Origin: Prunella strophiata
Lineage: Eukaryota; Chordata; Aves; Passeriformes; Prunellidae
Direction of reading: 5' to 3'
NCBI GenBank assembly: GCA_036583965.1
Contig: JAZBQD010000014.1
Span: 4,310,191 to 4,374,190, forward strand
Length of the DNA: 64,000 nt
Below are positions 50,309 to 63,895 of this stretch, piece after piece. Every line of letters starts with the position of its first letter. Within the stretch, counting starts at the first letter, position 1. The translations under genes were made by a program, and so were the position numbers. The notes beneath the pieces were generated by a model that ran no database searches, was not told the origin of the DNA, and saw only the letters and a list, made by a program, of their open reading frames with translations.

Positions 50309-52115
50309 GTGAAAAAAATTACTCTATTATCATAGAATCTTGAAAAACTGGAAAAAGCAACTTTACAGGTTCATCAGCAGATTGATGCAATCCTTAAGTC
50401 TCTCTCCTTGGACCAGCCTTGCAGTGCAGCTGTTCTGTTTAGTCGTGTCATGCAAAGAAGTTACTTACGGAAATGGTTTGAGGTGCTCAGGTGGAACAGA
50501 TGAAGGGAAACAAAAGTAGAGTGCAGGGAGGCTGGTTAGTTCATCTGCCAATCACACTAAAAGCCAAAAAAAGGTTATGAATGATAAACTGAAGTGTTGC
50601 ACAGTGAAATAAATGGAGTTGTGTTGATTTAAATATATGCATTTCCTTCTCTGCAATATGAATTTTGTCTTTGAAGTATCTCCACTTTTGAAAAGGAATT
50701 GTATTTCTGAGATCAAATTCTGTGCTATAGTAAGTGGACAGCAAAAGTCAATGGAGTTTGATGAGCACAGATTTTGACTCCAGTAATTTTAAATACACAA
50801 TAGGTACTTGATCTTCTAATGTAGTGATAGCTAGAGAGTATTGTTTATCACTGAAGTCTCGAGGAAATCTGTACCAGACAGGTGCAAGTGATCTTTGCAG
50901 TTGCTCATAGATGCCTACAGATTTTAGTGGGAACTGGGTGCCTGAATATATCTGGGGAAACTTCAGAAACCTTCTCCCATTTTTTCAAGCGGACATTATG
51001 CCTAAAATGATTACCCAGATGTTAACAATGTTACCGTTTGCATCTTCAGACAGTTACAGGTATGAAGTCTGAATTTAGACTCTGTTGTGTTTCTGAGGCC
51101 TTTGAAAATATTTTAGTAACACAAGTCTTATCCTCTCTCAGATGGAAATATTTACTTGAATTTCCAAAGGAACCTTGAGGGTTTAAGAATCCTAAGTCCC
51201 ATGTAAATTCAAATAGATCTCGTTGCTCATGTTTTGAGGTTTCTTCCAAAAGCCCAATTGGTGCTTATGTGCTCTTGTAAATTCTATTCACTAGCAACTG
51301 AAGCAGATTTGAGGCCTTCTTTACTTCAGTTTAAATAATTTAGGAAGTGAAAAGGAATGGGTTGGATCAGGCTTATTTATTCCAGACTTAAGTCAAGATC
51401 AGTTGAACACCAAACCTCCCATATGTACAGCCAAGTATACCCAAGGAAAAACCCCTAATGCCAGAAAGAGAAACAGTTTCACAGCTCTAGGTGAGGCGGG
51501 CAGTTATTCTCTGTAGACAGAGCTGGATTTGTGTTCTTCAGCTGGGAGTCTTCCTCAGTGAGAAGGTATTGTTGAACCGAAGACAGATGGCTTTGAAAAT
51601 GCAATATGAAACTTCAGCTCTTCTTCTGCTTTATAGTGAAGTCTCTCAAACTGTACAGAGAGGAGGATCCACAGGTGGGCTGAGTCAGGATTCCTGCCAA
51701 ATTTGGAGACAGTAAACAGGGAGTACTCAAAATCTTACAAAATAATGGAAATTCAACCAATTTGCAGTCCTGCCTTTTTTTTTTTTTTTTTTAATTCATG
51801 ATACATTTAATTTGTGATGAACTGTTAAAATACAAAATATTCATATCTCGTCCAGCTCTCATCCCACCCAAACCCTTCATCCTCTCCCCATGCAGTCAGA
51901 CGCAGTCACCATCTGTAGAGTTCATTACTGCCAAATCAAATTTACTGTGCAGACTTGGGGGCTGCTTTCTGTCCTTTCTTATGGTTTTTTTGTGTTTCAT
52001 TTAGGTTTACCATTCTTGTAATCCCTCAGGAGTGGAGGAAGGAATTTGAACAGAGGATTTTGAAACTCATTTTCACAATGCTTATAATCTCTCTTGCTTT
52101 CTTTGTGTTTCCAAG
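50309..52115 (+). other. PRR5: PRR5 intron 6, about 1.8 kb
   Basis: GT-AG intron whose 3' end is AAG instead of the commoner CAG or TAG, after a long pyrimidine tract. An 18-base T run lies at 51775-51792. A CR1-like remnant just after the donor (50331 onward) is too degraded to call. Confidence 0.85.
51775..51792. repeat. (T)18 homopolymer
   Basis: Eighteen consecutive T residues are in intron 6, about 320 bases upstream of the next exon. Confidence 0.95.
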
Positions 52116-52256
52116 GGAAAGGAGCCCTCAGTTCGGCAGTTGGCTCTTCTGCATTTTAGGAATATAATTACCCTCAATATCAAATTGGAAGATGCATTAT
52201 CCCGTTCCAGAGCCAGAGTTCCACCCTCTATTATTCAGATGCTTTTAATACTTCAG
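52116..52256 (+). CDS. PRR5: PRR5 coding exon F, residues 138-184
   Basis: Encodes GKEPSVRQLALLHFRN, IITLNIKLEDALSRSRAR and VPPSIIQMLLILQ. This continues the HbrB-like core and matches vertebrate PRR5 closely (IQMLLILQ is also kept in PRR5L). The acceptor is gtttccaag|G and the donor CAG|gtaaat. The 141-base exon begins and ends in phase 0, so its omission would keep frame but remove 47 core residues. In human PRR5 a second Rictor-contact segment lies at about residues 188-218, encoded in the next exon, which is not in this window. The coding sequence is therefore partial: about half of the expected ~390 residues. Confidence 0.96.
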
Positions 52257-52389
52257 GTAAATTGGTTACTTTTCTCAGCCTGTCTTTCTGTACTGCATTG
52301 CTGAAGTCTTCTTAAACTGTCTCTGATTTTGCTCATTCATTGGAAGTGTCTTACCCAGAATGCCAGAACTTCTGTGCTCCTGTGGTCAT

Positions 52390-52625
52390 AATATCTAAAT
52401 CCTAATATTCTAGTATCCAAATATCTGAATGTCAGGTGTCTAAAAAATCTTATTAACCTAATATCTAAATTATCCAATAGTTTAATAATCATAATATACT
52501 CTATATTAATATGTCATCTAGTATAGAATATCTAATAATATGATATAATAATAAATAATGTGACATATAATGGTATAATAAAATAATATAATAATTGTAA
52601 TGTAATAATTAAGCTATCTAATATC
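52390..52625. repeat. AT-rich low-complexity tract with ATATCTAA-like units
   Basis: About 235 bases are composed largely of TAATATCTAA, TAATAATAT and similar words, with almost no G or C toward 52500-52600. It begins about 130 bases after coding exon F. It looks like a decayed minisatellite; a matrix-attachment role is only speculation. Confidence 0.8.
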
Positions 52626-55600
52626 TTAAAGTAGGGACTGTAGAGATGCTGTAAGATCCAGAGAGTGCGAGAGTACAGACTTGTTTTGCAACTAGGCCTT
52701 GAAACATGAAGTTTTGCAAGCTGACAGGTGGGTGGTGATGACATGATTTCCATTACGTGCTGAGTGTTGGCTGCATGAGCAGTTCAGGATATGAAGCGTC
52801 ACATCTGGAATAGGCATCAGAGTGAATATGCAGTTAATACAACAATGAATCATGATCATATTTGGTCACGGGAACCAAATTCTATCAAAATTGGTGATAT
52901 AAAAACATTAGGACCAGATACTGGTATTTGACTTCAGTGTTTGATTTTTTTCTTTGTGTGTGTAGTAGTAGGAGAAACAAAATGAAAAAATCCAGGCAAA
53001 AAGCAATTTTAACATGTTTTTATTTGCTTAATTAAATAAAAGCATCAGGTATGATGTGGAGAAAAGGAATGAGGCAAAAGGGAAAGAGAGAACCAGGGGT
53101 GGATTTTTAAAGGGTGAGAGAATTGAGATTTTCATGGCTTGGAACTGCTGGCTGATTGTGACACAGTTGACAGCAGTATAGGAGTCCCATGGAAACTGCT
53201 GTCTGGAGGGAGGAGAGGAGCCTCAGGGAGAAGCTGGAGCATGGACTTAAATGTGTAATGAGGCATCAAGGAATTCACAGGGATGGAGCCATGAACCCAG
53301 CTGGTTAGCAGACACCAGATTCCACACAAGACGGTGCCATTGCAAAAACCTTCTCCACAGGGATATTCTTAGGCCTCAGCCCTTCCAAGGTGTGAGGTAA
53401 ACTGCCCGTTCTAAATCAGGCTTCAGCAGCATTGTTGCTAACAGGTCTGCAAACTTTTTGTGATTGCTTTAGGGAGTCTGTATTGGCTGCGGGCAGGATC
53501 TGGCTTTGAATGGATTCAGTGGTGAGCTGGCAACTGAGAACCATCCTGATTTTTGCTTTGCAAATCTGCTTTCTTCAGCAACCTGAAGTGTTAACACTGT
53601 GGATGCCTGTTTAGGGCAAAGGGTCAAATCCATTCTTGTTGCAAAGCCTGTTCATAGAAATCAATAACCAAGTGAGAGGGAATTTGCCCCTGGGTGTTTA
53701 TTTCTGCATACTTTGCCTATGGTTGTGTGGTGGGGATGGTGAAAGTCTTTTCCTGGCAATAGCTCTGCTAATCTTGTGGTTTAAAATCTAATGGGAATTG
53801 TGGGAAAAGGTCAGAAGAAAATCTGGGAATTAGCTATTTACATTCTTAGTGGTGTTAGTCAGTAGTTGGGATTCAGAGTAAAGAGTTTTTCTGAACTCAA
53901 ATGTCATGTTAAGCAACAGCAAATTTTATACATTAGTGACATAACGGAATTTTCTCAATTTAGTTGAACTCCATTTGTTAATAGGGCTGTAAGAGAGCAA
54001 TTCAGCTGTCCCATGAGCACATGGTGGTCTTGCGGGCTTTGATTTCCTGGACTGAGATGGTGTCTTGATGGGGATGTTGTCTACTCCTGATTTGTGACCA
54101 CTGTGAATACCTCTTCCATGAGAAACTTGGTGACTGGAGCAGACTTCCGTGGATAGAAGATGATGCCAGTGATGGCATCTGGACCAAGTGTTGAACTTAG
54201 TGCTGAGATGGCCTGTTTCTGTCCTTGGCAGCCTCATGCAGCTGTGTGATGTAGTTAAGGAATAGCTCATGTTCTTTAAGACAGCAGTTGTAATGTCAGA
54301 GGTTGAAATGCATCACTCTGTTAGACTGGATTAAGTGGCAGAGCTTTGGGAACTAAAGCAGGGTGCATCTGGTATTATGTTTTAGCTTCTCAGGGTGTAG
54401 GGGAAAAGCTCTGTTACTTTGTCAGGAGAAGACACTTTCCGTATTGGACAGAAAGGGAATTTTTTTAAAGAGGAAATGGAACTGCTCCATTTAAAGGAGA
54501 AGAGATCAGTTCTCAGGTTAATTATTAGACTTGGGTTCTTCAGTTCAATAGAGCTACTTCTCACCAGTGCTGTAACCTGGTGTAATTACAAACCAGAAAT
54601 TCTCTCTTTTCTGAGAGAACTCTGGGAGGAATAATATTCCTGTTCTGGCAGTCAGAGTGAGGGGGGAAAAAAATTTGTTTCAGTAGTAGTCACATTGCCA
54701 AGAGATAGGTCAGGTCATCTGTTGGTTTCCATTGCATGCAGCTCTCTATGGTTATTGTAAGAATTTTGAGCACTGCTGAATTTTGCCAGAGTGTGGAATT
54801 GCCATGTCCTTGGCAGGTGATGGATGAGGCAAAGTCAGCCCTTCAGATGCATGAGAGATACTGTGTTGTTCTCTTCTTGTTCTTTCAAATATGACAGGTC
54901 ACCCTGAGAGATTGTGTGAATTCAAATAATCCTGACGTTAACTGAAAGATGCAGATGAACACTCTTTAATTCTTCTCTTTCAGCTTTCTCAGACCTCAGG
55001 AGAGGTACCTGGAGATAAGATGTTCCAGTTTCAGCAGCCAGGGTAATTTTTTTGCCAGTTGTAGTCAATTCTTTATGGTCACAGGTTTTCATAAGTGGTG
55101 GTTGCTTTTGGGAGGTTTTCTTACTAACCCGTAGCATAGGTTGAACAAAGTCGTGTGGGTGTGAGATTTCCACGTGCTTTAATTTCTCTTTACCTTTGAG
55201 TTCCTGGTTTAGAAGACATAAAAAGCAGAAACCAATAAATAAATGTATTGTAGCCCTTCAGAGCTACTCCTGATGGCTAATCCTAATCCACAGACTGTTT
55301 CTGTTTGGGGAGTGCACTGGCTGTAAACTCAGATTTTGTATGCTAGTATTTCTTCGCTTTCTCCACACTCTGGGTTGCTGAGAAAAGGGTATTGGCTCTA
55401 AGTCTAATCAGTTACTTTCCAAGTATTTTGAATTAGCAAAGACTTTTTAATTGATGTTAAACTGTTATGTAGGAATGCGTTGCTTTTAGCAAAGCTTTTG
55501 TGACAGGCCAGGAGGGCTGCCTCCGGCCCAGGCTTCCAGGCTCCTGGACTCAGCCTCCTCAAGAGTAGCTGCAAAGTGTCAGGATAGGCAGGTGATCTGC

Positions 55601-58009
55601 TGCTTCCTGGCTCACAGGGATGAGTACTAGTGATGAAAATGGTGTTCCTACCAGAAATAGCAAAACTTTTAAAAAAATCCAGAAGGCAGAGCTGACATGT
55701 GTGCTCAGTCTATTCAAGTGTATTTCAGAAAAGAAGAAAATTCTTGGAGTAGATTCAGTCACCTTGGAAGGGTAAAGCATCTTGGAGGATGCTCATTAAT
55801 GATTTAAAAGGGGAGTGTCACTGAAAGGCAATGTCAGAAATCCTCACAAGTGGGTAACAGCAGTCAAGTTAATGTTTGTGGCTCTTCAAAAGCTTTACTT
55901 GGATGTCTCTTCAAAACAGTCTGGATGCACTGAGGGAGGGCTATGCCTTCCTTTTTTCTCTTTGAGTAGCTGCCTGAAAATAAATATAAGATGGATTTTC
56001 TTAAAATAAATGAGAAAACACCCAAGGCTGGGTAAAAGTCTTGAATGCTCAAACTTAAAAGTCATCAATTCCCCAGCAATGTTAGATGAGCCTAAAGTGT
56101 ATAGATCAGCAAGAACTTCAGGAGGCAGCCTAAAAAAATGAGAAGATTTATTCTCTTTGACATTAAACATCACATCTTATTCTTTGGCAACTCCTAGGTG
56201 ATCTCTGCATGGGGCTGCACGTGCATTTCCGTGCATGTGTGTATTTGCCTGTGAGTGTAATGTGACAGTCCTCAAGCATTTGTGAATGCAGATAAACTAA
56301 GTCCAGCTCAAATGTGTTCCATAAACAGCTCTTCAGATACATTCATCTTTGTGTTGATTCATTTGTTCAGTTCTTGGAAAGTCACAGGAGCTTATTAGAC
56401 TGCTCTGGCCTATGCCCAGGGGAGTCACTTAGGTGGGAATCGGACACCTCTAGCCCTCAATCTATGAAAGGAAGAAATGAATACCATTATTTTTGTTGGG
56501 TCTTATTTAATGAACTGGCTGCTCAGCTTCTGCAGAATCCTAAGCACTGTACTTAATGACTCAAAGTAACTTCCTTACTTTCAATAATTTAATAACTTTT
56601 ACTGGTCCTTATCTTCTGCTTTTTCTTTTGCAGTCCCATATAAAATGTTTAATGACAGTTTAGAGAAACATAAGACATTGAGAAACATAAGACATAGCCT
56701 GCTTTTAGTGTTTGTTTCTTTCTGGGAAGAAAAATCCTATTGCTGCCTATCCTTGTGCAGCCAAGTCTTTGGAAAAACTCACCAGCTGAACACAAACCAT
56801 GGCTGGCTTCCTTATCTTTTGTCTGTGCCTCATTGCCACCAGTGAAAGGAAGGAAGAAACAGAGCAGCTTCTCACACTGACATTGACATAATTTGGCACT
56901 TGCTGGAGATTAAAGTGAATATGACAAGAACTTTCTGAGGCAGTAACAGGGATCTGAAGTGCTGACTTCTGTCAATATGGCAATGGCAAGCTCCTCTGCC
57001 TCTCCTTCCTGTGACTGCTGTTGCTATGAAGAAAGCAAGAGGTACAGGCTTTACCAATATGCCAGTGCTTTAGGATAAAATGAGGAGAGGAAAGAAATAA
57101 TGTGAGGCAAAGCTATCGAGGGCTCATAATAATACAACTATGAATGATGCAGCTGCATCTGTCCAGCATGTGCAAAAAGGATACCAATGCCTAGAAATGA
57201 ACATGTAATGCATAGGGCACAGCTTCCTGTGGTTGTAAACTGGTATAAAAATATTAATCTAATGGGGTTTTCTGACTTGTAGCATATAAGAATGTGTGAT
57301 GTACAAGTCCTGCTTTTCCCACTTTGTTCTGCCATGAGGTAATATTTGTTTGCAAACACACATAATATAGTCCAAGAGGGTTACTGAAAGTGAGTCCATT
57401 GTGAATTCTCAGCCCCCTCCACTGGGCTCAAAGAGCCCTCTCAGAGGGCAAACTACATTCTTCAAGCTTGTTCCAGGCTGCAAAGGTGTGACTTCAGTTT
57501 CTTCCCAGCCCAGGTACATTTTCTTATTTTGCCTTTGGACTGCAGCAGAGGAATCCCCATGGGGGAAGGGGGCACACAGACTTGCAGCAGATCAGGTCAG
57601 CTTAGTCAACACAGGCTTCATGAAAGCAAAATTTAGTCCCTTCTTGAAGCAGTTTTGGTTCTATTTTGAATCTATTTCCTAAAGGGTAAAAAATGTCAGA
57701 ATTGTTTGTTTGGGATGAAAGTGGCATGAGTCATCAGGGAAACCCAGGAGGAAGTACCCAAAGTTTTCTAGGCAAAAAAAGCCTGGCAAACATGGACAAG
57801 AGGGCTAGAAGCAGGAGCGGGTACATTAAATTCTCAGTCTTTGTCCCTTGCTGCCAGTTACTTGAATACAGGGCATTTCATTTACCCAGATGTCTCTCCA
57901 AAATGCATCAGTTGATCTTGTAATCCCTCACAGTGAGTTTATTCAGGACTTTTATGGGACTTGAAGCTCTCAAGCAGAGTCCTCCAGAAGCAGCTCTCAA
58001 AATCCCTGA

Positions 58010-58500
58010 GCCCTGTTGGAACTAGTAGAACTTGTGCCAGCAGTGTGCCCTGGCTGCAAGGAGGGCCAGTGGTATCCTGGGCTGCATTAGACAAAGTATT
58101 GTCAGCAGGTCAGGGAGGGGATCCTGCCCCTCTGCTCTGCACTCGAGAGGCCACACCTAGAGTGCTGTGTGCAGCTCTGGGCTCTTCAGGACAGGAGCAA
58201 CATGCACCTCCTTGAGAGCGTGCAACAAAACACTGTGAAGATGGTAAAGGGATAGGAGGAAAGACTGTGAGGAAAGGCTGAGAGAGCTGGGGGTGTTCAG
58301 CATGGAGAAGAGATATCTCAAGGGCATCTTGTTACAAATACTTGAAAAAATACTGTAAAGAAGATGGAACCAAACTCTTCTCAGTGGTGCTCAGTGTCAG
58401 TGAGCACAAACTGAAGCAAATGGAGGTCCTCTGAACATCAGGAAACACTTTGAGAGTGACTGAGCAGAAGGATTCAGAACTGCATTCACCCAACTCCTAA
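58010..58500 (+). mobile_element. CR1 LINE fragment (end of ORF2 / 3' region)
   Basis: Contains GTATCCTGGGCTGCATTAGA, GATCCTGCCCCTCTGCTCTG, GCCACACCTAGAGTGCTGTG, CAGCTCTGGG and GGGGGTGTTCAGCATGGAGA, a more 5' part of CR1 than the other copies. It is diverged and cannot encode protein. Confidence 0.88.
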
Positions 58501-60815
58501 ATAGGGAAGCTGCAACCACACAAGAAAAGCACTTTGCAAAAGTACCAAAGAGCTCTATCCTCTCCTCTGTTCAGAGGACTCAACAGCTGAGCTGGTTCTT
58601 TATTTCTGGAAATTAGTTATTCTATCAGTTATTGACAATCTTCATCTTGATTGTTAAATAATTTCTAGCACAGATTGTTTATGCTTAAGGGCTACTGCAA
58701 AGTCCCATGCAGCAAGTTTTTACATCCCTGTTTGCTAGAAGCACCAGCATATCCTCCAAGAAAGCCTGCACTGAGTATGCCCTATTTCCTTTCTTTGCCT
58801 GTGTATTTCTCCTGCTATCACTGTTAGCAAGAAAATGTTGAATTTAGTTAACTTTTAGGTTTGAAACTGCATGGCTGATTCTATGCATTGTGTTACCCTT
58901 GGTGTCAAGTTAGCAAAAGCTGAGAAGAATCCATTATCACACCTAATACTTCCATGAGTTTACTCATTAGTTTGCATGTGTAAATGGAGGCCAGATGTTG
59001 CTACACAAATGTAGTATAATGCTGCTATATAAATTTGTATAATACTGAAGGAATTGCTCTGCAGGACTGACATCATGGGAACAAGGTGGGCATTGGAGGT
59101 GGGAGAGCCCAGTATGTCCTCCTTCTTGTGTGTGAGTTCCTACAGCGGGTATAAGAGCAAGATCTTTGAGTTTTTCCTTAGAGTGCTGTGCATGGCCACT
59201 GAAGATGGAGGGCATGTGAACAGGAGACTTGCAGGACGATGCTGTGTGGTGCAGCAAGAGCAGCAGCTCCTGAACAGCTGTGCACTAGAGGAAGGCTTCA
59301 GCTCTTGGGCAGCACTTGCTGCTCCAAGAACCACTGTGGTCTCGTCCAGAGCATATGCTGGATGGGTTTAGACAATGAAACAGTGTTGTAGAGCAAACAA
59401 AAGCTGTACATAGCTGGCGACAACTCCTGAGGCCTCTTCTCAACTAAGTAAACCGTAACGTAACTTTGCTGCCATAGGTTTGTCTGTGAGTAGTCTGTGA
59501 TTTTGCCTGGAACATCAGTGCAAATTGGATGATTGGCTGTAAAGTACATGCATCTGTCTCTTCTAAGGAAGATGGAGGACTGCAGATCTCCATCCAGAAT
59601 GTGACCCACAGTGTAACTGGGAGCATATGCTGTACCATTGGTGATGCACGTGGCAAGGACTAGTGACCCATTTGTTCCAGCTCGTCCCCATGGTGATTTC
59701 TTGCCTGCCCTGAGGCAGGGTTGGTCTGTGTTACTCAAGTTCCAGAAGGTTGTGATGCAGTGAAAGTGGGATAACAAGTAGTCCTGACCTGTAAGGGCCC
59801 TGGTTTCACAAATGCCTCACAAGCAAGGCCACTGCTCTCGCTTTGGCTATGCCAAGCAGCACATCTTGCTGCTTATGTGGTCACCAGCGTGTGCAGCCTG
59901 CACTGCACAAAAGTCTCCACCACCAGTGTTGGCTGAATAATGTATTTTCATAACAGATATTATTCTGCGTGTGCCTTGTGACTTTTAATTTCAATTTTCT
60001 CTGGGAGTGTTTGGGCAACGATTGTTATCCATTATGTGTCAGATTACCACCATTGCCTGAGTGTTTCTTTCTGTCATATTGAGTTTTCCTTTTCTCCAAG
60101 GAATCTGCTGCTTTTAAGCAGAAAATAGTTACATTTCTTAGCTGTTTACCTGTCTGATTAAGACAGGGCAATACATGAGGCCAGGACTTCACTTTGCTTT
60201 CAGAACTGACCCTGTAAATGCTTCTGGCAGTGTTTCCTTTCACATAGCACCAGGTCAGGATTGTCTCATTTGCGTTTTGTCATTAGACAAGGGTGAGTCC
60301 GGCCATCAAGGGTACCCCTGATGTCCCCATATGGAGGATGCTCCAGCAGACTGAGATCCACAGTGTGTTATGTGGCCATGAGCTGAACCATACACAGTCA
60401 GTTCTTGTCTGTGGGCAGAGGACTTTGCTCTTCTGTTCCATTAAGTTACCAACAGTGATCATTACTGAAATTACTTTGTTAAATAATCCAGAAGTTTGCC
60501 TTTTCCTCCTTTCTTTCCTGAGTTCAGAAGTTGGTAACCTAGGCACCAAGCCATGCTGTGCATCCCTTAGTGCTGTGTCTGTTACTGGCAGGGCCTGGGG
60601 CTTGGGTCCAGAAGGTCTGGTTTATTTGTTCCCTTGGGTCTGGAGGAATACAGATTTTATTTATGTTTTATTTTATTCTTTTTTATTTTTTCATTTAAAA
60701 GCTATCCAGCAGTTTGTCAGTTGAAGCAGAAGACAATCCTTTGCACCAATACTTACTCATGTACACATGCTGATCAGCTGAAGTGTTAAAGCTCAAGGTG
60801 AGTGCTCCAGCCTTT

Positions 60816-60837
60816 AATCAATGACTAGTCATTGATT
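60816..60837. repeat. 22-base perfect palindrome
   Basis: The arm AATCAATGACT is followed immediately by its reverse complement with no loop. The centre TGACTAGTCA holds two overlapping AP-1-like half-sites, and the flanks read ATTGAT, similar to CUT/PBX-type cores. Allowing one mismatch the symmetry extends to 60814-60839. Confidence 0.85.
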
Positions 60838-62245
60838 TAGCACATCCACAAGTTTCAGGTGGGCATGAAGTAGTTCCTTCATTGCATCCAGATTTTAGGG
60901 TACCTTTAGACACTTTAGAGATACTTTTCAATGTATAATTTATTAGGTAACTGGTCTCTTAATAGCCTGTGGTAAAGAGGGATGTGAAAAGCAGCTGAGC
61001 AATACTGCCATTCCTAGGTGTTACAGGTGGTTGGAAAACACAGAACCTGTGACCTTTTATAACTACTGAAACACTGAGTTACTGCTGGTCAATTAAAAGC
61101 AGTTTGGGTGTTTAATAGTTGTTTATGATGATGTTCATACACAGATGAGTGAGGAGTTACTTGAGGCAATGTGTGTGCAGCTGTCCAGCCAGAACTGAAG
61201 CAGCCTCTGGTAAAGGTGAATGCAGAGAGGCTTATGTGGCAGAGGAGCTCAGCAGATGATAGGGGGCTTGTCCACGGACTGAAAGAGGAGCTCGGGATGG
61301 GTGTGGGGTATTACGAAACAGCAGATGTCAAAGGGATGAAGCAAAGGTTTAAAATGGAAGGAATCAGGCATGAGAGAGTGATGGCCAGATGGAGATCCAG
61401 CTAAGGCCCTGAAGTGGAATTGTGTAAGGCAAACATCAGTGAAAAGCAGCTGGGTAGCAAGAACAGCCAGCAGCCAGGCTTGTTTCTGGTCTCTTGCCGT
61501 ATATGAGACATCCATTTAGGGTGTGCATGATGGCCAGAGGATGTGATAGCTTTAGCTGTAGCTCTTTTGTCTCCAGCTGTTGTGAGTCCTGTGCTTAGTT
61601 CTCTGGTCTGGTGCATTGCAGGATTTTTAGGGTACATTTTTCCATCAGTGTAACCCACCAATTGCCAAGATTTCAAGGCACCTGGAAGGGGTGGTGAATA
61701 TACCATTCTTCCGCCAGTGGCTACCAGAAATACTTAAGAAGAAAATTTCATCTTTGTTCTACATTGTGTGTGCTAGCAAGTACTTGTGAACAGGCTGTAA
61801 TTCCCAGAGCAGTGGGGCAGAAGCTGCTCCATGATCCAGGAGCAGGCTGCTGTGCAGTGGGTTGGATGCTAGGCACCCACTAAAGCCTCTCTTATTACTT
61901 GCCTCCACAGCTGGATAGGGGAGAGAAAATACAAAAAAGGGTTGAGATAAGGACAAGGAGAGATCACTCATCAAATACTATCACTGGCAAAAGAGAGCCT
62001 AATTAGAGATACTAATTGAATTTATGGCTAACAAAATCAGAGCAGGATAATGAGAAATAACATAAAACCTAATATAACCTCCATATTTGGAGTGCTTTGA
62101 AGAACAGCATATAAAAGGTTAAAGTAATGAACATTGAACATGTTTTTAAGGTTATCTTTGAGAAGGCACCCTTTACATTCTTAAATGCCTGCCTGAGGTG
62201 GCCTCTGCTCTAGGACTTTAAAGCTTAAAGAAATCCTATATACAG

Positions 62246-62450
62246 AAGAAATTCTTCCCTGTTGCAGTGGTGAGGCCCTAGCATAGGTTGCCCAAAGAAG
62301 CTGTGGCTGCCCCACCTGTGGATTTGTCCAAGGCCAGGTTGGATGGGGTTTGGAACAACTTGGTCTAGTGGAAGGTGTCCCTGCGGGGGATGGGATGAGA
62401 TAAGAATTGAGGTCCTTTCCAACCCAAACCATTCTCTGATTCTATGATTG
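62246..62450 (+). mobile_element. CR1 LINE 3' end
   Basis: Contains GAAATTCTTCCCTG, GTGGTGAGGCCCTAG, GAAGCTGTGGCTGCCCC, GGTCTAGTGGAAGGTGTCCC, GGTCCTTTCCAACCCAAACC and the tail TCTGATTCTATGATT. Same strand as PRR5, 5'-truncated. Confidence 0.93.
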
Positions 62451-63613
62451 TACATATTGAAAAAGAAGGCTGTGGCCTTATGTGCCTATGTACAAATCCC
62501 CCACCTATTCTTCTGAACGTACCTGTTTACTCATTTATTCTTTCCTTTGTGCTTTCACAAGAAGCCCTTGTGCCCTTCAAAAGCTTAGTAGGAGTTCATG
62601 GTCAGGTTACAGAATTAACAGGGTTGGAAACCTGAGCAGTTTGGTGCATCCCTACTTGCTGGAATGATTGTGGATTTGACTTACGGGGTTTTGTTCCTAA
62701 ATACAAGAAAAGTTTTATCCCAGTGCCACCCTCAAGCGTAGCAGTGGGGCCCATGTGTGTGGCTGGTCCAGCAGATGGGGCAGTGTCTTCATAAGTAAAT
62801 ACATAAATAACCTATAGTGTTTAAGGATGAGGCCCTTCTGGGAGTGCTTGCATGTTTACATATCAAAACCAGTCATGCATAGGGCCCTTTTAATGCATTT
62901 GAACTACTACAGAAAAAAATTTTGGTTTCAAAGCCATTTAATTAATGAAGTTTGGGACTTGGGTACTGTATCTCATGCAGTAATACATGTCTCTGTTGTT
63001 GATAGATGTCTTCCATTTGCAACAGTAGTTACATATTCAGGACTCAAATCCCCATTATCCCCATGCCTTCAGAGCAGGGCAGGCCTTTGTCCTAATAATC
63101 CTTTCCAAATGGAGACATAATGAGGTGACCCTTGTTGCATTTTGAAACAGTGTGATCAACGTGAGGATTTGATCCAGCAGTTCCACTCTTCCAAAAGTAC
63201 TAAGGTGCTTGCAGATATTTGATATTGAGCTATTTTGGCCCTCAATTGCAAAATAAATAGGTCAGGCAAGGCCTTTGAAAGGAACTTAATAGATACATCT
63301 CACAGTCACAGAGAAGCATGAAACTCTTCTGCTAAAATGAGATTGGGCTCATGAAAGGTCACAGTTATCTTTTAAAGTAAGTTTTTGCAGGTCTACGGAG
63401 CAAATATTGCATTAAAAATATGGGTAGAATCTCTGTTTTACTGATAATGTTCCAGGTTTTATTTTTTCTCCAAATTGTGATTGAGCTTCTTGTAAGCTAA
63501 GCAGCCAGCCTTATGACTTTTGCTTTATTGCTTCATAGAGAAAATACTGAAATAGTAAGGCATTGAACAGTAAGTACAAGAAGAAGCCTAAATTGCCAAA
63601 ATGACAAAATACT

Positions 63614-63650
63614 TTATTATCATTATTATTATTATTATTATTATTACTAT
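63614..63650. repeat. (ATT)n microsatellite
   Basis: About twelve ATT units with one ATC and one ACT interruption. Probably polymorphic. Confidence 0.92.
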
Positions 63651-63779
63651 TTTATTGGTGATTTTTAAATCCTGTCATCATTTTTTCAGAAACTGTTGTG
63701 AGACAAATAACCATCCAAGTTGGTTTAACTCTAAGGCTCATTTTGTGTGCCTTTATAAGCACCAATCACTTACAAATTT

Positions 63780-63895
63780 GGGGAAGGGTCTAAAAAGGAC
63801 TTCATATAGATATCGATGTAGATGAGTGTACAGATGTCTATACATATTTAGCTATCTATTTATCTATCTTTATATACAGATATGTCAAACATTTA
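63780..63895. repeat. TATC/GATA-like low-complexity tract
   Basis: Repeated ATAGATAT, CTATC and TATCTATC words run to about 63885, an imperfect (TATC)n-derived stretch. Confidence 0.65.

Noticed and set aside
50331..50410. CR1 fragment just after exon E (ATCATAGAATCTTG start)
   Set aside because: Only the first dozen bases resemble the CR1 tail; the rest is too diverged to support the call.
54961..55045. Possible next PRR5 exon after the CTTCTCTTTCAG acceptor-like site near 54983
   Set aside because: The following sequence does not encode the expected Protor continuation in any frame.
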